Source: Planctomycetaceae bacterium (GTDB taxonomy: Bacteria; Planctomycetota; Planctomycetia; Pirellulales; Pirellulaceae). From it: a stretch of DNA of 32,165 nucleotides. The stretch lies in assembly GCA_005778405.1 (NCBI GenBank), contig SXOA01000011.1, forward strand, positions 1-32,165. Reading direction: 5' to 3'. Under the pieces are notes generated by a model that was not told the origin of the DNA, made no database searches, and was given only the letters and a program-made list of their open reading frames with translations. The translations under genes and the position numbers were made by a program. Below are positions 22,276 to 29,975 of this stretch, one piece after another (within the stretch, counting starts at the first letter, position 1; each line of letters opens with the position of its first letter).

Positions 22276-23247
22276 CTACTTCCACGGATTGAAACCGCGG
22301 ATATTTCCTGGCGTCGACGCGGGGATCGCCGAAGTGCGAGGCGGTGCGCCCGTGGGTGTTGTGGGCTGGGAATTCGCGGGAACGAAACTTGGATCGGCGA
22401 TGTCGATGGGCCGAGCGCCGGCAAGTTGAGCGGTGGGAAGGTCGAACGGATTGTCGCCGGAAATCGGGCGGTTGATGACGTGTTGATCCAGGACAAGCTG
22501 AAACTGCAGGCGGGCTTGCGGGATGTCGATGTCGATCTTGTGCGGCAGCGTCACGCCATCGAGTTGGTGGAATTCATGTTCGGAGGCTTTCGCCGTTCCC
22601 AGCAACTGTCCCTTCGGGTCGTAGAGTTGTTGTTCCACAACGACACCCTTCTTGGCATCCATGAGAAGGATTTTGGTGAATTCACCCGCCCCTGTTTGCT
22701 GCCGCACGCGCAGTTGCACCTTGTCACCGGCGGGAATGGGGCCTTCAATAGGACCGCTCGGATCAAGCTCAATCAGGCCGATCGCTTCTTTCAGCCAGGA
22801 CGGCTCCACGGGAATTGCCTGGTGGGCTCGACTGGCGGCGAATTGCTCGTGGCGAGCGAAATAAAGGGCCTTCGACGGGTCTTGATTGGCCCAGAACCAG
22901 AACAGCTCGTTATTGCTGCCGAGGTCAATCTCTGGCCCCGTAAAGCGAGTGCCCGCCTTGAACCGAAGATTCCGCGGCCGCTCGAAGGCGACTTCCGTGG
23001 ACAGGGATGGCAACTTGGGAATGGAGAGGCTGCCGCTGGACTGCAGTGTCTGCACACGGCTGGTGTTGTCGTTGATTTTGGCAATCAACTCTTCACGCGT
23101 CGGCTGAGCTTGAAAGACTTGCGGCGGCTGCACGTACCTTTCCGGCTGGCGGAAGAAGCGGTTCCAGTTGCAGCCGGAGAGAGCCAGTGCGGCGGCGGCG
23201 AAGAGGAACCAGATGGAGTTGCGAAAAGTGCTATTCAAAGTGTGCAT
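22276..23247 (-). CDS. Lipoprotein of unknown function
   Basis: A 323-aa lipoprotein. The N-terminal hydrophobic segment WFLFAAAALALSGC has a lipobox LSGC with the lipidated Cys26. The mature part (about 50-270) has alternating beta-strand patterns such as NTSRVQTLQSSGSLSIPKL, ELFWFWANQDPSKALYFAR and GVVVEQQLYDPKGQLLGTAK, reminiscent of LolA/LolB-like lipoprotein-carrier folds; this is a fold impression only. The last 50 residues are Pro/Thr/Ser-rich (QPTTPTGAPPRTS). It lies 18 nt downstream of the 164-aa gene on the same strand, so probably one operon. A small hairpin (23261-23274) lies at the junction. Confidence 0.8.
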   Translation of the reverse strand: MHTLNSTFRNSIWFLFAAAALALSGCNWNRFFRQPERYVQPPQVFQAQPTREELIAKINDNTSRVQTLQSSGSLSIPKLPSLSTEVAFERPRNLRFKAGTRFTGPEIDLGSNNELFWFWANQDPSKALYFARHEQFAASRAHQAIPVEPSWLKEAIGLIELDPSGPIEGPIPAGDKVQLRVRQQTGAGEFTKILLMDAKKGVVVEQQLYDPKGQLLGTAKASEHEFHQLDGVTLPHKIDIDIPQARLQFQLVLDQHVINRPISGDNPFDLPTAQLAGARPIDIADPSFVPANSQPTTPTGAPPRTSAIPASTPGNIRGFNPWK

Positions 23248-23260
23248 GATTTAGTATCAA

Positions 23261-23274
23261 GGGGCTCACGCCCC
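23261..23274 (-). repeat. GC hairpin at a stop codon
   Basis: GGGGC (23261-23265), loop TCAC, GCCCC (23270-23274). On the minus strand the stem overlaps the last codons and stop of the 164-aa gene, immediately before the lipoprotein gene. Confidence 0.4.
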
Positions 23275-23760
23275 CCGCTCGCCTCCGTGCAGCAATTCCG
23301 ACAGCTCTGCCTGGATTGTCGCTTCGCGCTCGGCAGTCGGCATGGCGACCTTGACTCGGTATTCCACTTCATTGCGCGGCGAGTAGACAACAAGTGTCTC
23401 ATTCCCCGCGGCGTCTTTCTCCGTCGACTCGACTCGCACAATCCGCCGTCTCACCAGCAATAGCGCCAGCACATACCGCACATCTTCCTTGGCGGGATTG
23501 CCGTCGAGCTGCTCGAAGTAGTGCAGCATCACATCGTTGGGTGCCCAATGAACTCGCTTGCTACTGGCATCTGCGATTGCCCCCTTCCACCAGCCGAGAG
23601 CGTCCTCGGGCGGCCCCTGCCAAGCATCGGCCGCATAATCCTGCCGAGTGATGTTGCCTCCGGTTTCCACCAGGACCGAATAGACCGCTTCCCCCGGCGC
23701 AAGCTCTCGCCCGGTTGCATGGCAACGGCGCGTGCAGCGCTGGATGTCGTATTCGACCAT
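23266..23760 (-). CDS. Conserved-looking hypothetical protein
   Basis: A 164-aa cytoplasmic protein, MVEYDIQRCTRRCHATGREL onward. CTRRC near the N-terminus could be half of a metal site with the nearby His and Cys residues. The central part DALGWWKGAI and VHWAPNDVMLHYFEQL looks folded, followed by LALLLVRRRIVRVE and a beta-rich end with EVEYRVKVAMPTAER. I do not recognise a family with certainty. The start ATG at 23760 lies 60 nt from the 77-aa gene upstream. It appears to form an operon with that gene and the lipoprotein. Confidence 0.72.
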   Translation of the reverse strand: MVEYDIQRCTRRCHATGRELAPGEAVYSVLVETGGNITRQDYAADAWQGPPEDALGWWKGAIADASSKRVHWAPNDVMLHYFEQLDGNPAKEDVRYVLALLLVRRRIVRVESTEKDAAGNETLVVYSPRNEVEYRVKVAMPTAEREATIQAELSELLHGGERGA

Positions 23761-23820
23761 GGGTGGAGCGCGGAAAGACGGTGTGTGGGCCGCAGATAGT
23801 ACGCAAATTGGCCCAACCGC

Positions 23821-24054
23821 TCAATAGGCAGTGAAGAACCGTTCGTCGGTCCCGCCCGGCCCGATTTTCATTTGCACTGGCCGGCCGCAGCGGGGACAAT
23901 GACCCCGGTAGGCATTTCGCTCCGGGTTGACGTAAATCCGGGCATAAACCCCGCAACACGCGAAATTTACTCCCAAAAAGCTCCGGCTGCTAGCGTCCTC
24001 CGGTGGCGGAGCGAGGCGAGGGTCGCTGGTCAAGTCGATGCGGGGATTCTCCAT
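23821..24054 (-). CDS. Small cysteine-rich, probably zinc-binding protein
   Basis: A 77-aa protein with a disordered N-terminus (MENPRIDLTSDPRLAPPPED) and a compact C-terminal half. FACCGVYARIYVN and GHCPRCGRPVQMK give a cysteine pair plus a CPxCG knuckle, a typical small zinc ribbon. The function is unknown. The ATG at 24054 has no clear Shine-Dalgarno. It is first in a three-gene minus-strand set and divergent from the PQQ-like gene at 24163, with 108 nt between the starts. Confidence 0.72.
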   Translation of the reverse strand: MENPRIDLTSDPRLAPPPEDASSRSFLGVNFACCGVYARIYVNPERNAYRGHCPRCGRPVQMKIGPGGTDERFFTAY

Positions 24055-24162
24055 GGAATTGAACCACTACGGGGATCGGTGCCGACCAGCCCAAGTGTTA
24101 ATCCATCCGTTATGTTAGGGGAATGGCAAATCCAAGGTGCCCAAGACAAGGAACCCATTGAA

Positions 24163-25404
24163 ATGATCCGCGACCTCACTTTCGTGGCTATTGCAGCACT
24201 TGCGTCCTCCTCCGTTCTCGCCGGCGACTGGCAAGGCTGGCGCGGGCCGCATGGGGACGGCACTTCCGACGAGAAGGGTGCACCCCTCACCTGGTCGGCC
24301 ACCGAAAACGTCAAGTGGAAAGTCCCACTGGATGGACCCGGCAATAGCACGCCGATCGTCGTAGGCGAACGGGTTTTCATCGCCCACGCTCCCGCCAAAA
24401 GCAAGCTCCGCACGCTGCAATGCTACAACCGCAACAGCGGCTCGCTCCTTTGGAAGCGGGAAGTTGAATACGGCAACCCGGAAGCGACCCACGGCACCAA
24501 CCCTTATTGCTCATCGTCCCCCGTCACCGACGGAAAGATGGTTGTCGTCTACCACGGCTCGCCGGGGTTGTTTGCGTATGACATGGAGGGAAAGGAGCTT
24601 TGGAAGGCGGACTTGGGTAAGGTCGAACACATTTGGGGTTTCGGTTCCAGCCCGGTCATTCACGAAGGACTTGTCATCACTAATGCCGGTCCGGGTCTCA
24701 ATGCCGCGGTCATTGCTGTGAACGCTGCTGATGGAAAGGAAGTCTGGCGGAAGGAATACGGCGCGATGAAGTCGCCGAAGGCCGAAGATTACCGCGGCTC
24801 CTGGAGCACGCCGATTCTGTTCCAGGAAGGGGACCAAACGCTGATGCTGCTGAGCCTGCCAGAAAGGCTGTACGCGGTGAATCCAAAGTCGGGTGAGGAA
24901 GTCTGGTCCTGCGGCGGCCTGAGCAAGCTGGTCTATACCTCGCCGCTGATCGGCAAGAAAGAAGTCGTCGCCATGTGCGGCTATACCGGCCCGGCGATGG
25001 GAGTCAAACGAGGGGGCAAAGGGGATGTGACGGAAACGCACCGTCTCTGGCTGAGCGACAAACCCAATCCGCAGCGAATCGGCTCGGGCATTATCATTGG
25101 CGATTACGTCTACATCCTGAACGAGACTGGCATCGCCTGGTGCCTCGACCCAAAGACGGGCGAAAAGAAGTGGGAGCAGCGTCTGGGGGCCGGATCGTGG
25201 AGCTCCATGTGCCAGGCCGACGGCCGGCTGTACATCACCAATTTCGACGGTAACACGCATGTGCTGGAAGCCGATCCCACAGCCTGCAAAATCCTCGCCG
25301 AGAACAAGATCGGGGAGAAGACCAACGGCTCGCTGGCGTTTTCCAACGGCCAGGTCTTCCTGCGGACCCACAAAAACCTGTATTGCTTTGAGGCCAAAAA
25401 GTAA
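24163..25404 (+). CDS. Exported PQQ-like beta-propeller protein
   Basis: A 413-aa protein with a short signal peptide (MIRDLTFVAIAALASSSVLA, cleavage before GDWQGWRG). The rest is a beta-propeller of PQQ-like repeats. Blade motifs include GKELWKADLG, DGKEVWRKEYG, SGEEVWSCGG and TGEKKWEQRLG, each with the Trp typical of PQQ/BamB repeats. WRGPHGDGTSDEKG at the N-terminus is common in planctomycete members of this group. Whether it binds PQQ is unknown. The frame is open upstream to 23872, but the ATG at 24163 gives the signal peptide and has AAGGAA about 12 nt upstream. The U32 gene starts 3 nt after its stop codon, indicating translational coupling. Confidence 0.87.
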   Translation: MIRDLTFVAIAALASSSVLAGDWQGWRGPHGDGTSDEKGAPLTWSATENVKWKVPLDGPGNSTPIVVGERVFIAHAPAKSKLRTLQCYNRNSGSLLWKREVEYGNPEATHGTNPYCSSSPVTDGKMVVVYHGSPGLFAYDMEGKELWKADLGKVEHIWGFGSSPVIHEGLVITNAGPGLNAAVIAVNAADGKEVWRKEYGAMKSPKAEDYRGSWSTPILFQEGDQTLMLLSLPERLYAVNPKSGEEVWSCGGLSKLVYTSPLIGKKEVVAMCGYTGPAMGVKRGGKGDVTETHRLWLSDKPNPQRIGSGIIIGDYVYILNETGIAWCLDPKTGEKKWEQRLGAGSWSSMCQADGRLYITNFDGNTHVLEADPTACKILAENKIGEKTNGSLAFSNGQVFLRTHKNLYCFEAKK

Positions 25405-25407
25405 TTC

Positions 25408-28059
25408 GTGACGCCGCAGACTGTCTTGCCGCTGCTTGATTTGTCGCAATCGTCGCGGCCCGAATTACTTGCGCCGGCCGGCGATCGCGACTGCATCCGG
25501 GCCGCCATTGAAAACGGTGCGGATGCCGTTTATTTCGGGCTCGACACGGGCTTTAACGCCCGCGCTCGGGCCAAGAATTTCTCGCCGGATGAGCTGCCGG
25601 AGTTGATGGCCTTGTTGCACCGTCGCGGGCTGAAAGGTTACGTCACCGTTAACACATTGGTCTTCTCCAGCGAACTGGAAATGCTGGAAGAGCACATCCG
25701 TCAGATCGCCGCTGCCGGCGTCGATGCCGTGCTGGTCCAAGACCTGGGAGTCGTGCGGTTGATTCGGGAACTCTGTCCCGATTTGCCGATCCATGCTTCC
25801 ACGCAGATGACGCTTACTAGCGCCGAGTGTATCGCCGTCGCGGAGTCGCTGGGAGTAGTGCGTGTGGTGCTGGCCCGCGAGCTTTCCATCGGCGAAATCC
25901 GCAAAATCCGCAAGAAAACGAAGATGCCGCTCGAGGTCTTCGTGCATGGCGCCCTCTGCGTCGCTTATTCCGGGCAGTGCCTGACCAGCGAATCGCTCGG
26001 CGGCCGCAGCGCCAATCGGGGCCAATGTGCCCAAGCATGTCGCCTGCCGTACGACCTGGTTTGCGATGACAAGGATGTGGACCTGGGGGATCAGAAGTAT
26101 CTTCTCAGCCCTCAGGATCTGGCGGCGTATGCCCTGATCCCCGAGCTGATTGAGGCGGGAGTTTGCTCGTTCAAGATCGAAGGGCGGCTGAAGACGCCGG
26201 AGTACGTCGCCAACATCACGCGGCATTACCGGCAGGCGATTGACTCGGCAATGGCCGGCAAGCCGGTGCATTTCACGCCGCGGCAGGTGGAGGAGATGGA
26301 GCTATCTTTCTCCCGCGGTTTCTCGCCGGGCTGGCTGAAAGGGGACGACCACAAAATGCTCGTCCCTGCGATCAGCTCTTCCAAGCGAGGCGTGCTGGTG
26401 GGAACCGTGCGCGAGGTTCGCAAGGGGCGCGTGCTGGTGGAGCTGGCTCGTAGTGTAAAGCGGGGGGATGGAGTTTCCTTCGACTGCGAGCGGCCTGAGG
26501 ACGATCTGCAAGGAGGCCGCGTTTATCAGGTCTTTCAGAACGGGCGAGATCTGACCGAACCTGTCAGCCAAGGTGTCGTCGAACTAGCGTTCGCTCATGG
26601 CGGAATTAACTTCGACGAAATCTGGCCTGGCCAGCAGATTTGGAAGACTGATGACCCCGAGCTCACGGCCAAATTGCGAAAGACCTTCACCGGCAACGAT
26701 CCGCTCCGCAAACTCAGCCTTGAAATCTCAGCACACGCTGCGGTTGGTGAGCCGCTGACGCTGGAAGTCACTATTCCCCAGCAGGGCATTCGACTGGCAC
26801 TTGCCACATCCGAGCCGCTGGCCAAGGCCCGTCAACACGCTCTGTCGGTCGAAGTGCTCCAGGAACAGCTCGGCAGACTAGGCGGAACACCGTATGATCT
26901 GCAAGCCTTGTCCGCTGCCATTACCGGTGAGCCGATGGTCCCCTTCAGCGTCCTTGGCAAGCTGCGGCACGAAATGGTCGAAAAACTAGAAGCGGCGCTT
27001 GCAGCGCCCGCCGAGCGGCGGATAGAGCCGGAGAGCGTGTTACCGAAGTTGCGCTCGAAGTTGGGCGAGGGTCTCCTGACCCCGCCCAGCGGGTTGACCG
27101 AAGGTCTCCCCAAGCTAGACGGTGACCTGCGGCCAGCGGTTTCGGCGGGGTCGGGAGACCCGCGCCGAACCGCGAAATCGGATGCACCTCAAATCCACAT
27201 CCTCTGCCGCTCCCTCCCTCAACTCAAGGAAGTGCTCGAGCTCGGAGTTCGCAGCTTGTACGCCGATTTTCAGGACATCCGCGAATACCGCCCGGCGGCA
27301 GCAGCGGCCAAGGAACTTGGCGCAAAACTGTTCCTCGCCACGCCCCGGATTCAAAAGCCGGACGAAGTTGGCATCTTTCACGCCTTGGTAAAGCACGGAG
27401 CCAGCGGCATCCTGGTCCGCAACCTGGCGGGACTGGCATTCTATGGGGAGCGTCGAATTCCCATGGTCGCCGACTTTTCCCTTAACTGCACCAGTGAATT
27501 GACAGCCCGCTTTCTTCGCGAGCGAGGAGCCGCCCGTATCACCCCGTCTTACGACTTGAACCGCGAGCAACTGTTGGACCTCGTCGGTGGCGTGGCAGCA
27601 GCAGGCATGGATGTGGCATGCCTGGAAGTCGTCGTCCATCAACACATGCCCATGTTTCACATGGAGCATTGCGTCTTCTGCTCGGTGCTTTCGCCCGGCA
27701 CGAACAAGACCAATTGCGGCCGCCCATGCGACACGCATGACGTCATGCTTCGCGACCGACTCCAAATCGAGCATCCCCTCAAGGCCGACGTCGGCTGCCG
27801 CAATACCTTGTTCAACGCAGTGCCTCAAAGTGGTGCTGAAATTGTGCCGGGCCTCCTCGCTCACGGCGTGAAGCACTATCGCCTGGAACTACTTGACCAG
27901 CGGGGAGGCGAACTGCGACAGATTCTCGACCTTTATCAACAACTGCTAGCGGGAACCGTGAAGGGAAAGGACGTTTGGACCCGCTTGCAAGCATCCAACC
28001 GTATCGGCGTCACCCGTGGCACACTGGAAGAACGCCGCAACCCGCTGGCGATCCTGTAA
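25408..28059 (+). CDS. Peptidase U32 family protein (RlhA-like) with embedded palindromic repeat
   Basis: An 883-aa protein of the U32 family, whose members now include RNA-modifying enzymes such as RlhA (23S rRNA C2501 hydroxylation) and Fe-S hydroxylases. The first domain has ELLAPAGDRDCIRAAIENGADAVYFG in pieces typical of the family, then HGALC and SANRGQCAQACR with Cys184, 191, 207 and 211 (C-x6-C-x15-C-x3-C, as in Fe-S-binding U32 proteins). A middle region (about 340-545) resembles DUF3656. Residues about 555-588 come from an in-frame palindromic repeat. The C-terminal part holds a second U32-like domain with another cysteine set, 755, 758, 770 and 774. It starts with GTG at 25408, 3 nt after the upstream stop. 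Confidence 0.88.
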   Translation: MTPQTVLPLLDLSQSSRPELLAPAGDRDCIRAAIENGADAVYFGLDTGFNARARAKNFSPDELPELMALLHRRGLKGYVTVNTLVFSSELEMLEEHIRQIAAAGVDAVLVQDLGVVRLIRELCPDLPIHASTQMTLTSAECIAVAESLGVVRVVLARELSIGEIRKIRKKTKMPLEVFVHGALCVAYSGQCLTSESLGGRSANRGQCAQACRLPYDLVCDDKDVDLGDQKYLLSPQDLAAYALIPELIEAGVCSFKIEGRLKTPEYVANITRHYRQAIDSAMAGKPVHFTPRQVEEMELSFSRGFSPGWLKGDDHKMLVPAISSSKRGVLVGTVREVRKGRVLVELARSVKRGDGVSFDCERPEDDLQGGRVYQVFQNGRDLTEPVSQGVVELAFAHGGINFDEIWPGQQIWKTDDPELTAKLRKTFTGNDPLRKLSLEISAHAAVGEPLTLEVTIPQQGIRLALATSEPLAKARQHALSVEVLQEQLGRLGGTPYDLQALSAAITGEPMVPFSVLGKLRHEMVEKLEAALAAPAERRIEPESVLPKLRSKLGEGLLTPPSGLTEGLPKLDGDLRPAVSAGSGDPRRTAKSDAPQIHILCRSLPQLKEVLELGVRSLYADFQDIREYRPAAAAAKELGAKLFLATPRIQKPDEVGIFHALVKHGASGILVRNLAGLAFYGERRIPMVADFSLNCTSELTARFLRERGAARITPSYDLNREQLLDLVGGVAAAGMDVACLEVVVHQHMPMFHMEHCVFCSVLSPGTNKTNCGRPCDTHDVMLRDRLQIEHPLKADVGCRNTLFNAVPQSGAEIVPGLLAHGVKHYRLELLDQRGGELRQILDLYQQLLAGTVKGKDVWTRLQASNRIGVTRGTLEERRNPLAIL
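27070..27170 (+). repeat. In-frame palindromic repeat element, copy 2
   Basis: Same block order as copy 1 at 3705-3825: GGTCTCCTGACC (27070-27081), GACCGAAGGTCTCCC (27096-27110) and a 32-nt block identical to 3776-3807 at 27139-27170. Block 1 to block 2 spacing is 26 nt in both; block 2 to block 3 is 43 nt here against 45 in copy 1. The outer arms pair with GGTCGGGAGACC (27149-27160) with one mismatch. The inner hairpin is degenerate. Confidence 0.85.
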
Positions 28060-28098
28060 GCCGGGACACCTGCCGCTCCTACACCTTGCCCTCCCGGC
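28060..28098 (+). repeat. Inverted repeat after the U32 gene
   Basis: GCCGGG (28060-28065) and CCCGGC (28093-28098) flank a 27-nt C-rich stretch directly after the stop codon. No U-tract follows, so a terminator is doubtful. The rest of 28060-28225 holds no gene I can support. Confidence 0.3.
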
Positions 28099-28225
28099 AT
28101 CCTTTGCCACAAAGCGCCTGCCCTACCTCTCGCAGAATGCATGATTAACTCCGTTGGCGGTGGTCGAAACAAATAGAGCCTCCGCGGGCTTCCCTCCCGC
28201 CGAGATCCGTCATGGAAGGACTCTC

Positions 28226-29212
28226 GTGACTCGGCTCTCCATTGTGATTCCGTGCCTGGGCCCCTGCGAGCAGTTTGAAGACACGCTCGCTTCCGTCCTT
28301 CAACATCGCCCAGACCGCAGCGAAATCATCGTTGTTCACCGCCGGCCTTACGCCGACCCGTATCATCTGCGGGGGGAAGTCACGTTTTCGCATGTCGAGT
28401 CCAAATCACTCGTCGACCTCCTCAATGATGGGGTGCAAGACGCCCGCGGTGATGTGATTCACGTCTTGGCCTCGGGAACGGAAGTCCGCGACGGCTGGAC
28501 CCACACTGCTTTGCGGCATTTTGCAGACCCACGCATTGCCGCTGTCGCTCCGCTCGTGCTCCGGCAGGCCGCTCCGGGCCGGATGGAAACGATGGGAGTC
28601 AGTTACACTCTCGGCGGCGAGCGAATTTCCATTGGCCACGACCTGTCCATTCCCGATTATCACGCCTTTCTCGATGAAGTACTTGGCCCTTCCTTGCTCG
28701 CCGGCTTTTATAGCAAGGATGCCCTCCTCGCCCTCGGTGGATTCTGCCGCGAAGTGGGAGATGAAGTGGCGGATATTGATCTTGCCTTGGCCCTTCGCGA
28801 CCTCGGTTGCCGCAGCGTGCTGGAACCGAAGTGCCAGGTGGCATACTTACCCCTAGAAGACGGTCGTACGGTTCTCGGAGCGGTATCCCGCGGCTGGAGG
28901 GCGGAGACGCTCTTTTGGCGGCACTGGGGTCGGGAAGGTCGCCTGGCCGGCTTGCTTGCCCATCCAGTTGCGACACTTGGGGACGCACTTCGCAACGAGG
29001 GCCTCGTTGCTGGTGGGCTGAAGCTCCTGGGCCGCACGCTGGGCCTTACCGGAATTCGCGCTAGCGTCAGTTACGAGCGTCAACTGGAGGCGGCCGCGGA
29101 ATTGCTGGGAGACTTGGAAGCTCGCGGCGAAACTCTGCCGCTGGCCGCTGCCCGCGAAGACAGAACTCAAGTCCCTGTCAAGGTTAAGCCGCATCACCAG
29201 CGAGCTGCGTAA
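28226..29212 (+). CDS. Glycosyltransferase family 2-like protein
   Basis: A 328-aa cytoplasmic protein with a GT-A-type start, LSIVIPCLGPCEQFEDTLASVLQ, followed by EIIVVHRRP and LLNDGVQDARGDVIHVLASGTEV. In active GT2 enzymes that last stretch carries DxD; here it reads LASGTE. Further on, LLAGFYSKDALLALGGFCREVGDEVADIDLALAL corresponds to the region with the acceptor-side acidic residues. The C-terminal third has no membrane helix. It is either a divergent glycosyltransferase or a non-catalytic relative. The start is GTG at 28226, with a strong GGAAGGA at 28214-28220; a TTG at 28154 would add 24 residues from a repeat-like leader. The stop codon sits in a 7-bp hairpin (29209-29227). Confidence 0.78.
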   Translation: MTRLSIVIPCLGPCEQFEDTLASVLQHRPDRSEIIVVHRRPYADPYHLRGEVTFSHVESKSLVDLLNDGVQDARGDVIHVLASGTEVRDGWTHTALRHFADPRIAAVAPLVLRQAAPGRMETMGVSYTLGGERISIGHDLSIPDYHAFLDEVLGPSLLAGFYSKDALLALGGFCREVGDEVADIDLALALRDLGCRSVLEPKCQVAYLPLEDGRTVLGAVSRGWRAETLFWRHWGREGRLAGLLAHPVATLGDALRNEGLVAGGLKLLGRTLGLTGIRASVSYERQLEAAAELLGDLEARGETLPLAAAREDRTQVPVKVKPHHQRAA

Positions 29213-29270
29213 ACCTGGCCGGTTTACCGGCATCTCAAGTTCGTGCCTCTTCCTGGGGTCGCCGATCGCG

Positions 29271-29276
29271 TATAAT
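29271..29276 (+). promoter_or_regulatory. -10 element for the redoxin gene
   Basis: A perfect TATAAT at 29271-29276, about 50 nt before the ATG at 29327. No good -35 hexamer is visible at 16-18 nt spacing, so the promoter is only half supported. Confidence 0.4.
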
Positions 29277-29326
29277 GGCCTTGCTCGCGCGCGATCCAGC
29301 CAGCCAACCCCAAGGAGTCTGAGGTG

Positions 29327-29932
29327 ATGAATTCGCGATTATTCTCTTGCCTGACGTTTGCTCTGGCCTTACTGACCATTCCCGTCTCCGCCGCCGACCT
29401 GGACATAGGCGCGAAAGCTCCTGAATTCAAGGGCTTGGAAGGGGTTAATGGCAAGAAAGTGAGTTTGGATGACTTTCAGGCCGCCAAGGTGCTCATCGTT
29501 TGCTTTCACTGCAATGAGTGCCCGGTTTCCGCGGACTACCAGGAGCGCTTCATCGAGTTCGTGAAGAAATACCAGGACAAGGGAGTTGCCTTCGTCGCCA
29601 TCAATTGCGATATCGTCAACGCGGAGGAAGAGAATCTGAAAGCAATGAAGGCTCGGGCGACTGAGATGAAGTACAACTTTCCCTACGTGATTGACCCCAC
29701 CGGCAAACTGGCGGACGACTATACCGCCAAAGCCACCCCGCACCTGTTCGTCTTCGATTCCCAGCGGAAACTGCAATACTCCGGTGCGTTCGACGACAAG
29801 CAAAAGCGGGAAAAGGTCACCAAAAACTACCTGGCCGATGCCGTTGATGCTCTTCTCGCCGGCAAGACTCCCGCGGTTCCCAAAACCAGAGCTTTCGGTT
29901 GCGGAATTAAAAACAAGCCGGATGAGTTCTAA
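29327..29932 (+). CDS. Exported redoxin (thioredoxin-fold) protein
   Basis: A 201-aa protein with a signal peptide (MNSRLFSCLTFALALLTIPVSA-AD). The thioredoxin fold starts with LDIGAKAPEFKGLEGVNGKKVSLDDF, as in AhpC/TSA and redoxin proteins. Its active-site region CFHCNECP has Cys59, 62 and 65, giving overlapping CxxC pairs. YVIDPTGKLADDY and ATPHLFVFD (cis-Pro loop) follow. A further pair, CGIK with Cys near the C-terminus, may be redox active. It probably handles thiol redox chemistry or peroxides outside the cytoplasm; the substrate is unknown. The ATG at 29327 is preferred over an overlapping GTG at 29324 because AAGGAG (29312-29317) is well placed. A second thioredoxin-fold gene follows after 43 nt. 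Confidence 0.88.
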   Translation: MNSRLFSCLTFALALLTIPVSAADLDIGAKAPEFKGLEGVNGKKVSLDDFQAAKVLIVCFHCNECPVSADYQERFIEFVKKYQDKGVAFVAINCDIVNAEEENLKAMKARATEMKYNFPYVIDPTGKLADDYTAKATPHLFVFDSQRKLQYSGAFDDKQKREKVTKNYLADAVDALLAGKTPAVPKTRAFGCGIKNKPDEF

Positions 29933-29975
29933 AGTACCGAGGTTCCGAGCACACAATTCGTCCGCAGGAATCACC

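Noticed and set aside
22426..23463. Plus-strand frame of 345 codons
   Set aside because: Antisense to the lipoprotein, which has a valid lipobox and better codon use.
24511..25449. Minus-strand frame of 312 codons
   Set aside because: Antisense to the PQQ-like propeller gene.
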